NCBI RefSeq assembly: GCF_023053635.1
Contig: NC_086183.1
Coordinates: 29,647,501-29,711,500, forward strand
Reading direction: 5' to 3'
Source of the DNA: Elgaria multicarinata webbii
Lineage: Eukaryota; Chordata; Lepidosauria; Squamata; Anguidae
Length of the DNA stretch: 64,000 bases
The notes under the pieces were generated by a model. The model did no database searches, was not told the origin of the DNA, and was given only the letters and a program-made list of their open reading frames with translations. Every line of letters begins with the position of its first letter. Positions within the stretch are counted from its first letter, which is position 1. Position numbers and translations under genes: made by a program. Positions 11,301 to 23,239 of this stretch are shown in pieces.

Positions 11301-14300
11301 GGGTGTTTGTTGGTTACCCTGTGCCACGTGGCACTCTTAACCTAACATCACTAACGTATGTTCTCCCCTCAAGCGATGCGCTGACTTCTTACGTAGAGCT
11401 GTGGAGTGTTCTGGACCACCGGCATCTCTGCAACAAAGCTACTCTGACTTCCTCTAACCTCTTCTGTGGCTTTGCCTTCCAGATAACTGTGATCTGCATT
11501 TCAAAATTGCCCGTGACCGATTCAGCGGCTACCCTCTGACTATAGAAGGCTTTGCTTACCTCTGGTCAGGTGCACGAGCCACATACGGGGCGCGACGTGG
11601 GAGGATCTGCTACGAGATGAAGGTAAAGGAGCGCGCTTTTGCACCGTAGCGTTATCGGGGGGGGGTGTTCGTTTCAGAGAGAGCGTTGTTCTTAAAATGC
11701 CTACATTTGATTGAAATTGTTTTCAGCTATTTAAATTGCTTTTAAAATTTGTATATTTAAATTCTTATGCTGTATTTTTATCTTGTGAGTTGTTCTGAAT
11801 TGTCCAGCGAGCTTTGGCTATTGAGCAGTATAGAAATGAAAATAATAACAACAACCTGCATGAAGGCAAGCAGGCTTGTGCATATCATAGCCTGCTTGTC
11901 TTGGGATTTAAGGAATGTTTGTATTGGCTGCAGGAAGGCTGTCATTCTTTGATTCTGCTGCCTGTCTCTTGCTCTCCGTATTTTTCAAAGACATCGTTAT
12001 ATATTTTACAGTTCTGATTGCTGAAGTTTGTTCAATGCCAGTTAAGAGTTCCAGTGTTCTAGAATTCAGTCTGTGTTCAAACCTTGTACTCGCTTCACAA
12101 ATTTCTTATTTGACCGAGCACAAGGTTTGAATACAGACTGAATTCCAGCACACTGGAACTCCTAACTGGGCACTGAGCAAACTTGAGCTATCAGAATCGC
12201 AAAATACATAAAGTAATGTTTGAAGCAGTTCCAAATCCTGCATAGTCTGTGTTTTCTGGACAAATGTTAGGTGCTGCCTTTTTTGCCCATGCTTCAAGGT
12301 GTCTTACATTACATGCTTTAAGCCGCAAATCCTAAACCTTCGCCTCTTCAGGAGTCCGTCCTTGTCCTTCAGCTAAATGTTTTGGTTCCAATCTCTCTCC
12401 TGACTGGATGCTTGTCCTTTGGTCCCCAGATCAACGAGGAGATCTCCGTCAAGCACCTTCCTCCCACTGAACCGGATCCTCATGTGGTGCGCATTGGCTG
12501 GTCGCTGGATTCCTGCAGCACCCAGTTAGGTAAGAGGGGCTGCAGCAACGGAATCGGCACCCACCCTGGTCCTTCACTTTTAAGGAGTCGTAATGCACTG
12601 TAGTCCGTTGGCCACATTAATCAATGGGAAAGGTGTCTGAGATTAATTGGGCAGCAGATTGCTGTAATTGTAAAATCCACGAGTGCCAACGTGGAAGAGC
12701 CTCTTCCTCACCCCAAACAGGAAGGTAGGCCTCTTCAAAGAGGTTGCCTGTAGTTGTGTTGATTGGACACCTTAGTATCTAGAATCAGGGTATATTTATT
12801 CATTTATTACGTTTATTTATTACATTTATGTACCGCCCCATAGCCGAAGCGCTCTGGGTGGTTTACAAAGATTAAAAACAGTGAGCATTAAAAACTAATA
12901 TACAAACATTTAAAACCAACAAAAGCATAAAAACAACAATATCCATTTAAAACAACTATTCTGGGGTCAGTTAAAAACTCAGCATATGTTGTTAACTGCC
13001 TGGGAGAAGAGAAAAGTAACTTCTGAAGCAGGACTCTTTCTGGGATGAGCAGGGTATTGACCTGTACGAAGACATAGAAATTCTTAATCATGTCAGCCAA
13101 TGCCTACGGTGCCGTTTATTTATAGCATTTGTAAGCAGCCCAGTTAATGTCCTCTGGGTAAGTAACAAATGAGTTAAAATCATTAAAAACAAATATCCTA
13201 AAAAATCAACAAAATGAATACCAAGGAAGCAGCAGCCAGGCACCTCTCCATCGTGCCTGGGTCCAGCTGAGAGCCCCTTCCCTCCTGCTACCAACTGTCT
13301 CTGCAGAGACCACCAGTGGTGGAGGAAGCAGCAGCCAGGCATCTCTCCATTGTGCCTGGGTCCAGCTGAGAGCCCCTTCCCTCCTGCCACCAACTGCTCT
13401 GCAGAGACCACCATTGAGGGAGAAGCAGCAGCCAGGCACCTCTCCATCGTGCCTGGGTCCAGCTGAGAGCCCCTTCCCTCCTGCTACCAACTGTCTCTGC
13501 AGAGACCACCAGTGGGGGAGGAAGCAGCAGCCAGGCACCTCTCCATTGTGCCTGCTCCAGCTCCAGCTGAGAGGCCCCTCCCTCCTGCTGTCAACTTTAA
13601 CTGCTGAACTTTGCAACTAAGATTGTAGTGCCTGAGTTTGCTTTCCTTTTCCCCCTCCTCCTCCCTCCCAATCCCCTTTCCTTTTGTGTCATGTCTTTTA
13701 GTTTGTAAGCCTGTGGGCAGGGACTGTCAAGAAATACTTTTGTACGCCGCCGTGAGAGCCTTTTTTGGCTGAATGGCGGCATAGAAATGCCTAAATAAAA
13801 TAAATAAATAAATAAATCACTAATAAGCATAAACAGTGAAACCGAATGATCATAAAGTATGCCTGGGGAAATAACGATATCTTCACCTGGCACTGAAAAA
13901 GCAACGACGAAAAGACTATAGGCACTAAGCTAGTCTTTTTGGGAAGGATAGTACACAACTGGAGTGCTACCGCCAAAAAGCCCATTTTTTATATCCACCC
14001 GGTGTAACTCATTTGGCAGGGGCACCCTGAGAAGGTTCCCTGAGGAAGACGTTGGCGTTAGGTAAGCATGGGAGGAGGTGATCCCTCAGGTAGACTGACC
14101 CTAAGCCTTTGAAGAGCTTTCGAGGTTAAAACCAGCACTTAGAATTGGGCCCAGAAATGGACTGGAAACCAGTGCAGCTGAAAGAATTCTGGCATGATGT
14201 GGTCAGATCTGCCAGGCCCAGTTAATAAACTTGCTGCCCTAGCTGGAGTTTCAAGACCATATTCAACGGCAGCCCCACATATAACTCATTATGGGATTGA

Positions 14301-17291
14301 AATGGGTTATATTATTTTATTTTATTTTATTTTATTTTATTACATTTATATACTGCCCCATAGCCAAAGCTCTCTGGGCAGTTTACAAAGATTAAAAGAC
14401 TGAACATTAAAATCAATATACAGAAATAAAAACCATAAAAACAGCTTACATTTAAAACAATTTTTAAACACTCAGCCAAGCCAAAGCTGGTTCTGGAGTC
14501 AGTTAAAACTCAACATATGTTGTTAAATGCCTGGGAGAAAAGAAAAGTCTTGACCTGGTGCTGAAAAGAGAACAACGTTGGTGCCAGGCGGGCCTCATCG
14601 GGGAGATGGTTCCATAATTGTACCATAATTGAGGGGCCACCACAGAAAAGGCCCTCTCCCTTGTTGGAAGCATGGATAGTGGTAACAAGGCTACCTCTTT
14701 GTGTGTTGGGTCACAGTTGGTAGATGGGCTTAAGTTGACAAAAAGGCACCACTGAGGCCGCCTGTGTCTCCAGTGACCGTGATACTCAAGTCTCTGGTGG
14801 ATTGTTTGTCTCATTAGGTGAAGAACTTTTCTCTTATGGCTATGGAGGCACTGGGAAGAAATCCACCAACTGCAAGTTCGAAAATTACGGCGAAACCTTT
14901 ACCGAGAATGACATCATCACCTGCCTTGTGGTGAGTGTGGCGTGTGGTCTTCTGGAAGCCGCGCTTCTGCCTCTTGCGCTGATTTAGGGCGTTCCAGACC
15001 TAGTGAAGTTTAAACATGTGCATGATCAGATATGGGGTAATGTTGAAGGCAAGTGTTGTCTGCTTGGGGTCTTCCAAGAACTCAGAAGGGAGAACGCCAG
15101 CCCTTTCAGGCGTTGGACTCACCGCTGTAAGGTGTAACCTTGCTAGAGTTTCCTGCTGTGGACACCCTGCCCTGGCTAACGACCCCTGCCCTGTTCTTAG
15201 GACTTTGAATGTGGCGACGATGTTGAAATGTCCTACATGAAGAACGGCAAGTGGCTGGGGGTGGCGTACCGGCTGCGGAAGGAAGTCTTGGGCGGCAAGG
15301 CGCTCTTCCCTCATGTTCTGGTGAAGAACTGTGCCATTGAGTTCAACTTTGGCCAGAGAGACGATGCCTTCTTTCCAGTTCCGCCAGGATTCACCTTCAT
15401 CCAGCATCTTCCCCTGTCTGAGCGAGTTCGGGGGACAATCGGACCAAAGAACAAAGCGGAATGTGAAGTAGGTACCCCAGGGAAGGCCGCTCTGACGACT
15501 AAAGCCGAGGCTCCCTTGCGTGGAAAACCGCTCGTGCGAGTGGCCTGTCTGTGCGAACTCACGGTAGTGTTCATGCAAGGAGACTGGTCGCAGCAAATGG
15601 GAATCCTTAAAAATGTCAGTCAGTGCCTCCGACGCCATTTATTCATAGCACTTGTAAACAGCCTAGTTAACAATGCCCTCTGGGTAGGTAACAAAAGAGT
15701 TAAAAATCATTAAAAAGAAATATTCTAAATCGCTAAGAAACAGCAGCAGCAAAAACTAATGATGTTAAAGTATGCCTGTGGAAATAACAAGAATTTTACG
15801 TGGCACCAAAAAAAACCAAAACCCCATAGGCACTAAGAAAACCTTTCTGGGAAGGGTAGTACACAACTGGGGTGCTACCACCCAGAAGGCCCCGCTTTTG
15901 ATATCTGCCTGGTGTAACTCATTTGGTAGATTTTACAACTGAGACCTCAGCGTAGCTAAAAGGAAATTCAGGGGAGGCTGGCATCCGTCGTGTCAAGCTT
16001 CCCAGCTCTTTCTTTTTAAGGGGGCATTCAGGGATGAACAGATTTTAGCAGCTTTAGGGTTGTTTTTTTGAAAAGCCTTAGAATTGAAGCTGTGTAAGTG
16101 CGACATCACCAGAAACACTCGTCAATCTTGAGCGGATGTTAGACTTGTAAAATCAAATCTCTTGAGAGAGAGAGGGTGCTTGTCAGATCTCTTTGGTCTT
16201 TCCTCGTCCTGGGGTGCCAGATATTTCAGTCATCTTGGCTGTCCTTCTTGGGGTGCAAGTCGTTTGGGAGCGTCACACCCCGACTGAGCAAAGCTGCTGA
16301 ATTGTTGTAAAAACAGGGTTTTTTGGCTCACCTACTGGGTGCTGGTTTGGGTACAGCAAGCGCTAAGGTGATGGTTGTGTGTTTCAGATCTTGATGATGG
16401 TGGGGTTACCTGCCGCTGGGAAGACCACGTGGGCCATTAAGCATGCTGCAGCCAATCCAAGCAAGAAATACAATATTCTGGGAACAAATGCCATTATGGA
16501 CAAAATGAGGGTAAGAGGCAACTTTGGAGGCCGCGCAGGACCAAGGCTGATCAGCCTGCTTCCAATGTGGGGCTTGTTCCTGCATTTCCCTTGCGTCCTC
16601 TGCCTTCCTGCGATCCATGCTTCCATCACACCGTTCCTTCCTCTGCCTGCAGTGGTGGTATTGCTGTGAGACTGCGAGTGCGTTAGGCTGGGATTGTATT
16701 TGCCTCCTTCTGTAGCACTGCTTATATGACCGGTGCTACACAACTTTAGCCGAGGGGTGGGTACAGGTATGCATTGGGTCTTAGTTTTGCTTCCCATCTG
16801 TACGTCGGCGAGAATGCATTGTTGTTGTCATGACCACCTGGTGAAATTGGCTCACTATAAGTCGTGCTTTAGATGGCCGTTGAGTCTGAGGGAGAACTTG
16901 TCACGTAATGGAAAAGCATAGGAGCTCTGAGGCAGGAAGCCTCCAGGGCCGGCGTCTTTTCAGTCGCTGCCTTTCTAGGTAGCCTTGGGCAATTGGATAT
17001 TCACTCAGCATCAGCCTTTCGGTCTGCACTGAGGAGACCGTAATACTGGCCAACGTCCCAGGACTGCTGTTAGGGTTACCGAGGAAAGGTATGTAGAGTC
17101 CTCGAGGCGTGTGTAAAAGCCAAGTATTGCTACCCATAGCTACTCAGTGAGCCTTCACTCGAAGCAAGACTTTGAACTCAAAACGTTGAGGTCCATTTTT
17201 AATGACTCTCTTTCTCCTTATGTGCCATTGAAACTTTCTAGGCAAAACACTTGAATATTTCAGACCAGCCACTTGAGGCTTTAATGTTTTA

Positions 17292-17327
<36 letters not shown>

Positions 17328-20300
17328 TACTCTAACCAGCCTGCCTTCTCTCAGGTAATGGGACTCCGCCGTCAGCGGAACTATGCCGGCCGCTGGGATG
17401 TTCTCATTCAGCAAGCGACGCAGTGCCTGAACCGCCTGATCCAAATCGCGGCCCGGAAGAAGCGGAACTACATCCTGGATCAGGTAGGGAGCACTTCCTT
17501 CCACGGGCAGTTTGTCTGACTTCTTCTGGGGGGGCTGCACTCTTTCTCAGAAGCAGCACAGTAGTAAGCCTGTGTCCTTTTGTTCACTGCAAGAGCTGTA
17601 GCAAGCCACGCCCACGTATGTATGTTTACGCTGAGAATTTAAAGCCCTCCTCCTTTCCCCTATACATGTGGTCGTCGTCGTCATTTGTAGTATTGAAAAC
17701 AAGACGGCAGGTTGTGTTTTAAAATGGGCGCAGGTATTTCCACTCGGTGCTTAGCTGTGGGGTTTCAGGCCTCAGGATGTGGGTGAAGGTAAGTACAAGT
17801 GAACCAGACACGCCTTCGGCAAATGATCTTCAGACTGGTAAGTACCGCAGGTGGGTGGCTTGTGGCACCACCGTGTTGGCAAGTGTGCCTCCAAACACAG
17901 GCAGGCGAGGCTACCATTAATCGTGTTTCCAAAAACAGCTGACTCCCTTGCTTTCTGCCTCCCCCATCCTAATCTGTTCTGTCTTAACAGTTTTTATTCC
18001 AAATAGATGTAAGTAGCAAAGCTGGGATTTTATTTATTTTTTAAAAAAAGTGCTCCACAAGCAACACAATATTGGACTACAATTTGTCGGTATGCAGAAG
18101 CTTCTAGCAGCTTCTCATGGCGGCCCAGGTTTAAAATGGTGGCAGAGGCCTCTGTCTAAGCATGGGGTATGCTTGAACTCCATTCACGCAATTACATAGT
18201 GTGTTTTGCTCCTTTTCAGACAGAGCAATCACTCGGGCCAGAGGCAGAGGAGAGAAATTGGACTCTCTTCAGCCTTAATAGTAAAATCAAAGCAAGCCCG
18301 AGTTCCTTGCTTTAATGAATAGGAATCCGATAACTGTGTCATCTTTTCTCCATTAAATCTTTTAATTCAATTAGAGCAAAAATAGGCTTGTGGCAAAGGG
18401 ATTTAATTTCACTTCAAGTGGCTTTAAAACAGGATTGTGCACATTCGTAGAGGATAAGTCCATCGACAGCCATTACCGTGATAACTAGATGCAGCCTCTT
18501 ATGTTCAGCCTCCCCTAAGAACCAGTTTCTGGGGACAAACATTGCAGGATTTTTGCCTTCATGCTCTGACTGTCTTGGAGGCATCTGGCTGGCCCTTGTT
18601 GGATCCAACGGTGAAATAGATGAACCTTTGATCTGATCCAACAGGGCCGCTGTTAAGTTCTTTTTCTGGCAAAAAATAAAACCAGGCCCGGAAATTGATT
18701 TGAGACCAATGTCTTGTTAAATCAACTTGCTAGACCTCATTAGTGCTTGGATGACTGTACCTCCAAGGTTTAAATAATGCATCTAATTCAGCCTTCCTCA
18801 ACCTGGGGCACTCCAGATGTGTTGGACTGCATCTCCCAGAATGCCCCAGGCTGGGGCATTCTGGGAGTTGTAGTCCAACACATCTGGAGCGCCCCAGGTT
18901 GAGGAAGGCTGATCTAATTGGATGGATTATGAACACTCCTTTTGCTGCTTGTGCTTAAGCTGTCCAGGGCTGTTCTCTTGAGCTTCCCCCTCAAAATGAA
19001 AATTGCTCTCTTTCTGAACAAAGCAGACTCTGTTCTGTTAGCCTGGCATCCCAAGAGATCTCATTTGAATTGCAAAAGGCTGCAAATTACTGGAGTGTGT
19101 TGCTGTTTTTAGCCTTTAAAACTAAAGGTAGGTTAGTTGTCAGGGGATGACTCCCAAATGGGTGTACACACAGCCACTGATCTACGCACATCCTTCTATA
19201 TCCCTGGGTGGGCGGGAAGCCAACGCATCTCACCTCCTCGTTTTGGGGGCTCCGTTTAGGGAAAGAAAAGAAAAGAAAAGCAGACTGACAAGTAACAACC
19301 AGTTTTTTGCCTCTTCTTTGTCGCCATTGCTAGACAAATGTTTATGGATCTGCCCAGAGACGAAAAATGCGCCCTTTTGAAGGTTTCCAACGCAAGGCTA
19401 TTGTAATTTGTCCCACGGACGAGGATTTAAAAGATCGAACAATAAAGCGCACAGATGAGGAGGGGAAGGATGTGCCCGATCACGCAGTGTTAGAAATGAA
19501 AGGTAGGATCCTAGAAAAGAAAAAAAAACCCACACCCAACCCAACACACGTAGCACCAGTTATAAAGGGGAAAAAACCCCATTGTGACTGCGTGCCTAGT
19601 TCAAGGACTTGTGTAAAAGTGATCCTTTAGCCCTTTCTAGTTCTCCCTTTGTCTTCCTTCCACCTCCTCTACCCCATAGTTCTCGCTTCCTCTTCTCTGC
19701 CCCCCCCAAAGGCGCCAATAAATACCCACCCATACCTCTTGCGGCGGGGAAAATAAATATTGAAGGCGCATGATGCATTGAGGCTGTATTTATCTCGGTA
19801 GGGAAACCCTGTTGGCCCCCTTAATTGCTTGCGCCCAGCACGGAAGCTCAGCCTGCTCGCAAAATTGCACCACCAGGTCTTGGAATCACTGCAGTCAGGC
19901 CAATGGGCTCGCAGCCTGAAAATGCGCACATTTGCTTGGCCATCAGTCCTCCTGAGTTCCAGGGGGCAGGCCTGGGAGTAGGCGTGCCTTGGATCGCCGC
20001 CTCAGGAGAAAAGGAGGATTGGGTGCTTTCCCAATGGAAATCCTTTTCTTGCTACATCACCGCTGGGCAGCCCCTGCTGGCGAAGCACATCCCCTGGCCT
20101 TGATATGGAGGCAGGCAAAATCTCACTGAAACCGGATATTGTCTTCCCAGGGTGGGAAAGGTTCCAGCTACCTGGTTGCTCCAGGACTTTTTTAAAAAAA
20201 GTGCTCTTGCCCCTAGGAGTTTGGAAAACCTTTTCACTTCTCTGCAGGGCCTCATCTTGAAGTTTGAATCCGGTGCCTCGTTCCTAAGGATGGCAAAAGT

Positions 20301-23198
20301 GAATCCTTTTCTTCACCAGACAAGGGGGTTTAAAATGTGTACCTTACCTTTGCAACAGGCCTGGGTTGAAGGTTAGGCTGAGAGAGAACGGCCAACTCTG
20401 AGCCAACCAGTGCACTTTTCAGCTCAGCATTGGGTTTGAGCCTGTCTCTGCAGTGTCTAAACCCAGCAATGGCAACTCTCCCGCCCCCAGTTTTTGACAA
20501 GTTGGATGGATGGGAGCGTATGGTATGGAATGGGGAGGAATTCGGGGTGGAAGACTTGGCTGACATGACCTGCAGCCCTTCCATCCCTGTCACTCTGTAA
20601 TGCGACTTGAGAGATAACGTTGGTGTTTGAGGCATTGCATCGCTGAGCTCCTTTGCCTGAGAGCAGCGGGATGTTCCCCTGACGGCAGCGTAGCAGGAAG
20701 GGCGGAAATAATAGCATACATGCGTCAATGCTCATAGTTTTATGGTGCGTCTCTCATTTATCTTCCCACGTGTTACTTCTTCCTTCTCCTCCTCTTCTCT
20801 CGCTTCTCTTCGTGGAACCCTGGAGCAATTCCCCACCCCACCCCTTTGTCCCCCTCTTCTGCTTGTTTCTCTCCCCGCCCCCCTTCCACTGGGGACTGAC
20901 CTGGCTGTGTCTCTTCTCCCTGTCCGCCAGCCAACTTTGCGCTGCCAGAGTCAGGAGACTTCCTTGACTCCGTGGTCTACATTGAGGTGCAGCGGGAGGA
21001 AGCGGAGAAGCTGGTGAGACAGTACAACGAGGAAGGCAAGAAGGCGGGCCCGCCACCTGAAAAGCGCTTTGACAACCGGGGCAGTGGCTTCCGGGGCCGC
21101 GGCGGCGGCGGTGGCGGCTTTCAGCGCTTTGATAACAGAGGTCCACCAATGGGCAATCGAGGTGGCTTCCAGAACCGAGGAGGAGGAGGAGGAGGCGGTG
21201 GTGGAGGCAGCGGCGGCGGCGGAGAAGGGTTCAGAGGTGGATTCAGAGGTGGCGGAGGAGGAGGAGGAGGAGGAGGTGGTGGAGGAGGAAACAGTGGAGG
21301 AGGTAAGCCTACACCAGTGGCCATACTGGTATTAGAATGTTTGTATTGCTTGTTTCCAGCATACCCTGGAAAGGATGCTGAGACTCGCTTTGATGGCACA
21401 AAACAGGCTGGGTACAGGGACATTGGTTTTGGTTCTCAGTTCATCATAAACATTGACCCTGTGCTGACATCTCTCTTAACTGTGGTTTGTTCTGCTCAAC
21501 TGTGGTCGACCATTAAATCTGAATATCTAAATGATGGTCAAGAAATGGCCACAAATAGTTTTTCTGTGTCTGGAAACTTACCCAGGGTTGTAAGCAGCAA
21601 CCCGTGTTTAGAGTGTGTCTCTGTGTGTGTCTGTGTTTGATTAAAGCATTTACATACATCCCCTTATCCTACGAGGGTTTCAGGGCAGTGCACAGTCCAT
21701 TGTGTCACAGAAGAATAAAACAACAGATTCTTAACTGTTGAAAACTTTGCAACGAATTAAAATGCCCAGCACCAAAAGATGGCCATGTAGGCACCAGGCA
21801 AGCCTCTTTAGGGAGGGGCCGTCCATCTTCTGGGCACCACTGCAGAGAAAGCCCTTTCTTTTCGTTACGTAACATACTTCTGATAAAGAAATTCAATTAT
21901 AACAACATGTCTTACACTGAAGAGGTGGGAGGAAAGGAAGGAAAGGAACCTCTCGTGCAAGCACTGAGTCATTACTGACTCTTGGAGGGACGCCAGGTTT
22001 CACTGACGTTTTCTTGGCAGGCCTTATAGCGGGGTGGTTCGCCGTTGCCTTCCCTGGCCGTGATTCCCTTTCCCCCAGCTAACTGGGTACTCATTTTACC
22101 GACCTCGGGAGGATGGGAGGCTGAGTCGACCCGAGCCGGCTGCCTGAGAACCAGCTTCCGCTGGGATCGAACTCAGGCCGTGGGGAGAGTTTCGGCGGCA
22201 GAAACTGCTGCTTTACCGCTCTGCGCCACACGAGGCTCATGAAGAGGTGGGACTTGCAGCAAAAACATCCTCTGTGGGGGGTGAGGCAGAACAGCAGAGC
22301 CTGAAGGCAGTGCTCTAACATTGGGTCTTAATTTTACCTCTCACCTGCATCTTCTCCATTCAGGCTTCAACAGGGGTGGCTACAATCAGAATCGCTGGGG
22401 AGGCGGGAACCGAGACAGCAACAACAACAGCCGAGGCAACTACAACCGGAATAACCAACAGCAGCAGAGCAGCTACAGCCCAGCCCGGAACCAGAACACG
22501 TACAAGAGCAGCAGCAGCAGCAGCAGCATGGCCCCCGCTGCCCCCGCCCCCGCCCCTGCCGCCAGCGCCCCACCCAGTACTTACAATCCAGGGCCACAGG
22601 TAAGGGGCGGTGGGGTTTGTGTCTATCTGGGTGGGGAAATGCAGAAATCTGCCTCAAGGCCCAAAAAGGAGGCGGTTCATACAGCCTCAGGCTGGAACTG
22701 GCCGCTCTTGTTCTTTCGCCGGCTCGTTGCTGCAAGCAGCCGGTCTTCTTGTAGACAAGTTGTTTTCTCGTTCCCATTGGTCTTGTGCACGAGGTGGCCA
22801 AGCTGCGGTTCATGGCTTCCTAGTCTGCGGAAGCTTAAGGCCCAAGAAGTGTCTGCCTTCCTCTGGAAGGGATTTTAGGAAGTAACTATGCAGCGCACGG
22901 AGGCCTTGAAACGAAAAGGTTGATCTTTCTGGATGCGAAACCCACTCTGCATGTGGGACCAGAGGGCCTCGTTCATCCCGGGGGCTTTAGACAGAAAGCC
23001 TCATTCACCGTGGTTAAAGCTGTGGTTTAAGGTGCCTCTGAGTCTTAGAATCCTAGAATCCTAGAATAGCAGAGCTGGAAGGGGCCTACAAGGCCATCGA
23101 GTCCAACCCCCTGCTCAAGGCAGGAATCCACCCTAAAGCATCCCTGACAGAGGGTTGTGGTTCTGAGCAGTCCTGGAGTTGTTAATGGGCCATAACGA

Positions 23199-23239
<41 letters not shown>

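Noticed and set aside
13088-13616. Overlapping frames of up to 136 codons with repeated text
   Set aside because: They follow the 98-bp VNTR in all frames and are not a protein gene.
13226-13616. CRISPR-like array
   Set aside because: The units are contiguous tandem repeats with no unique spacers, in a vertebrate genome.
21121-21423. Proline-rich minus-strand frame
   Set aside because: It is the mirror of the GGN run coding the RGG box of HNRNPUL1.
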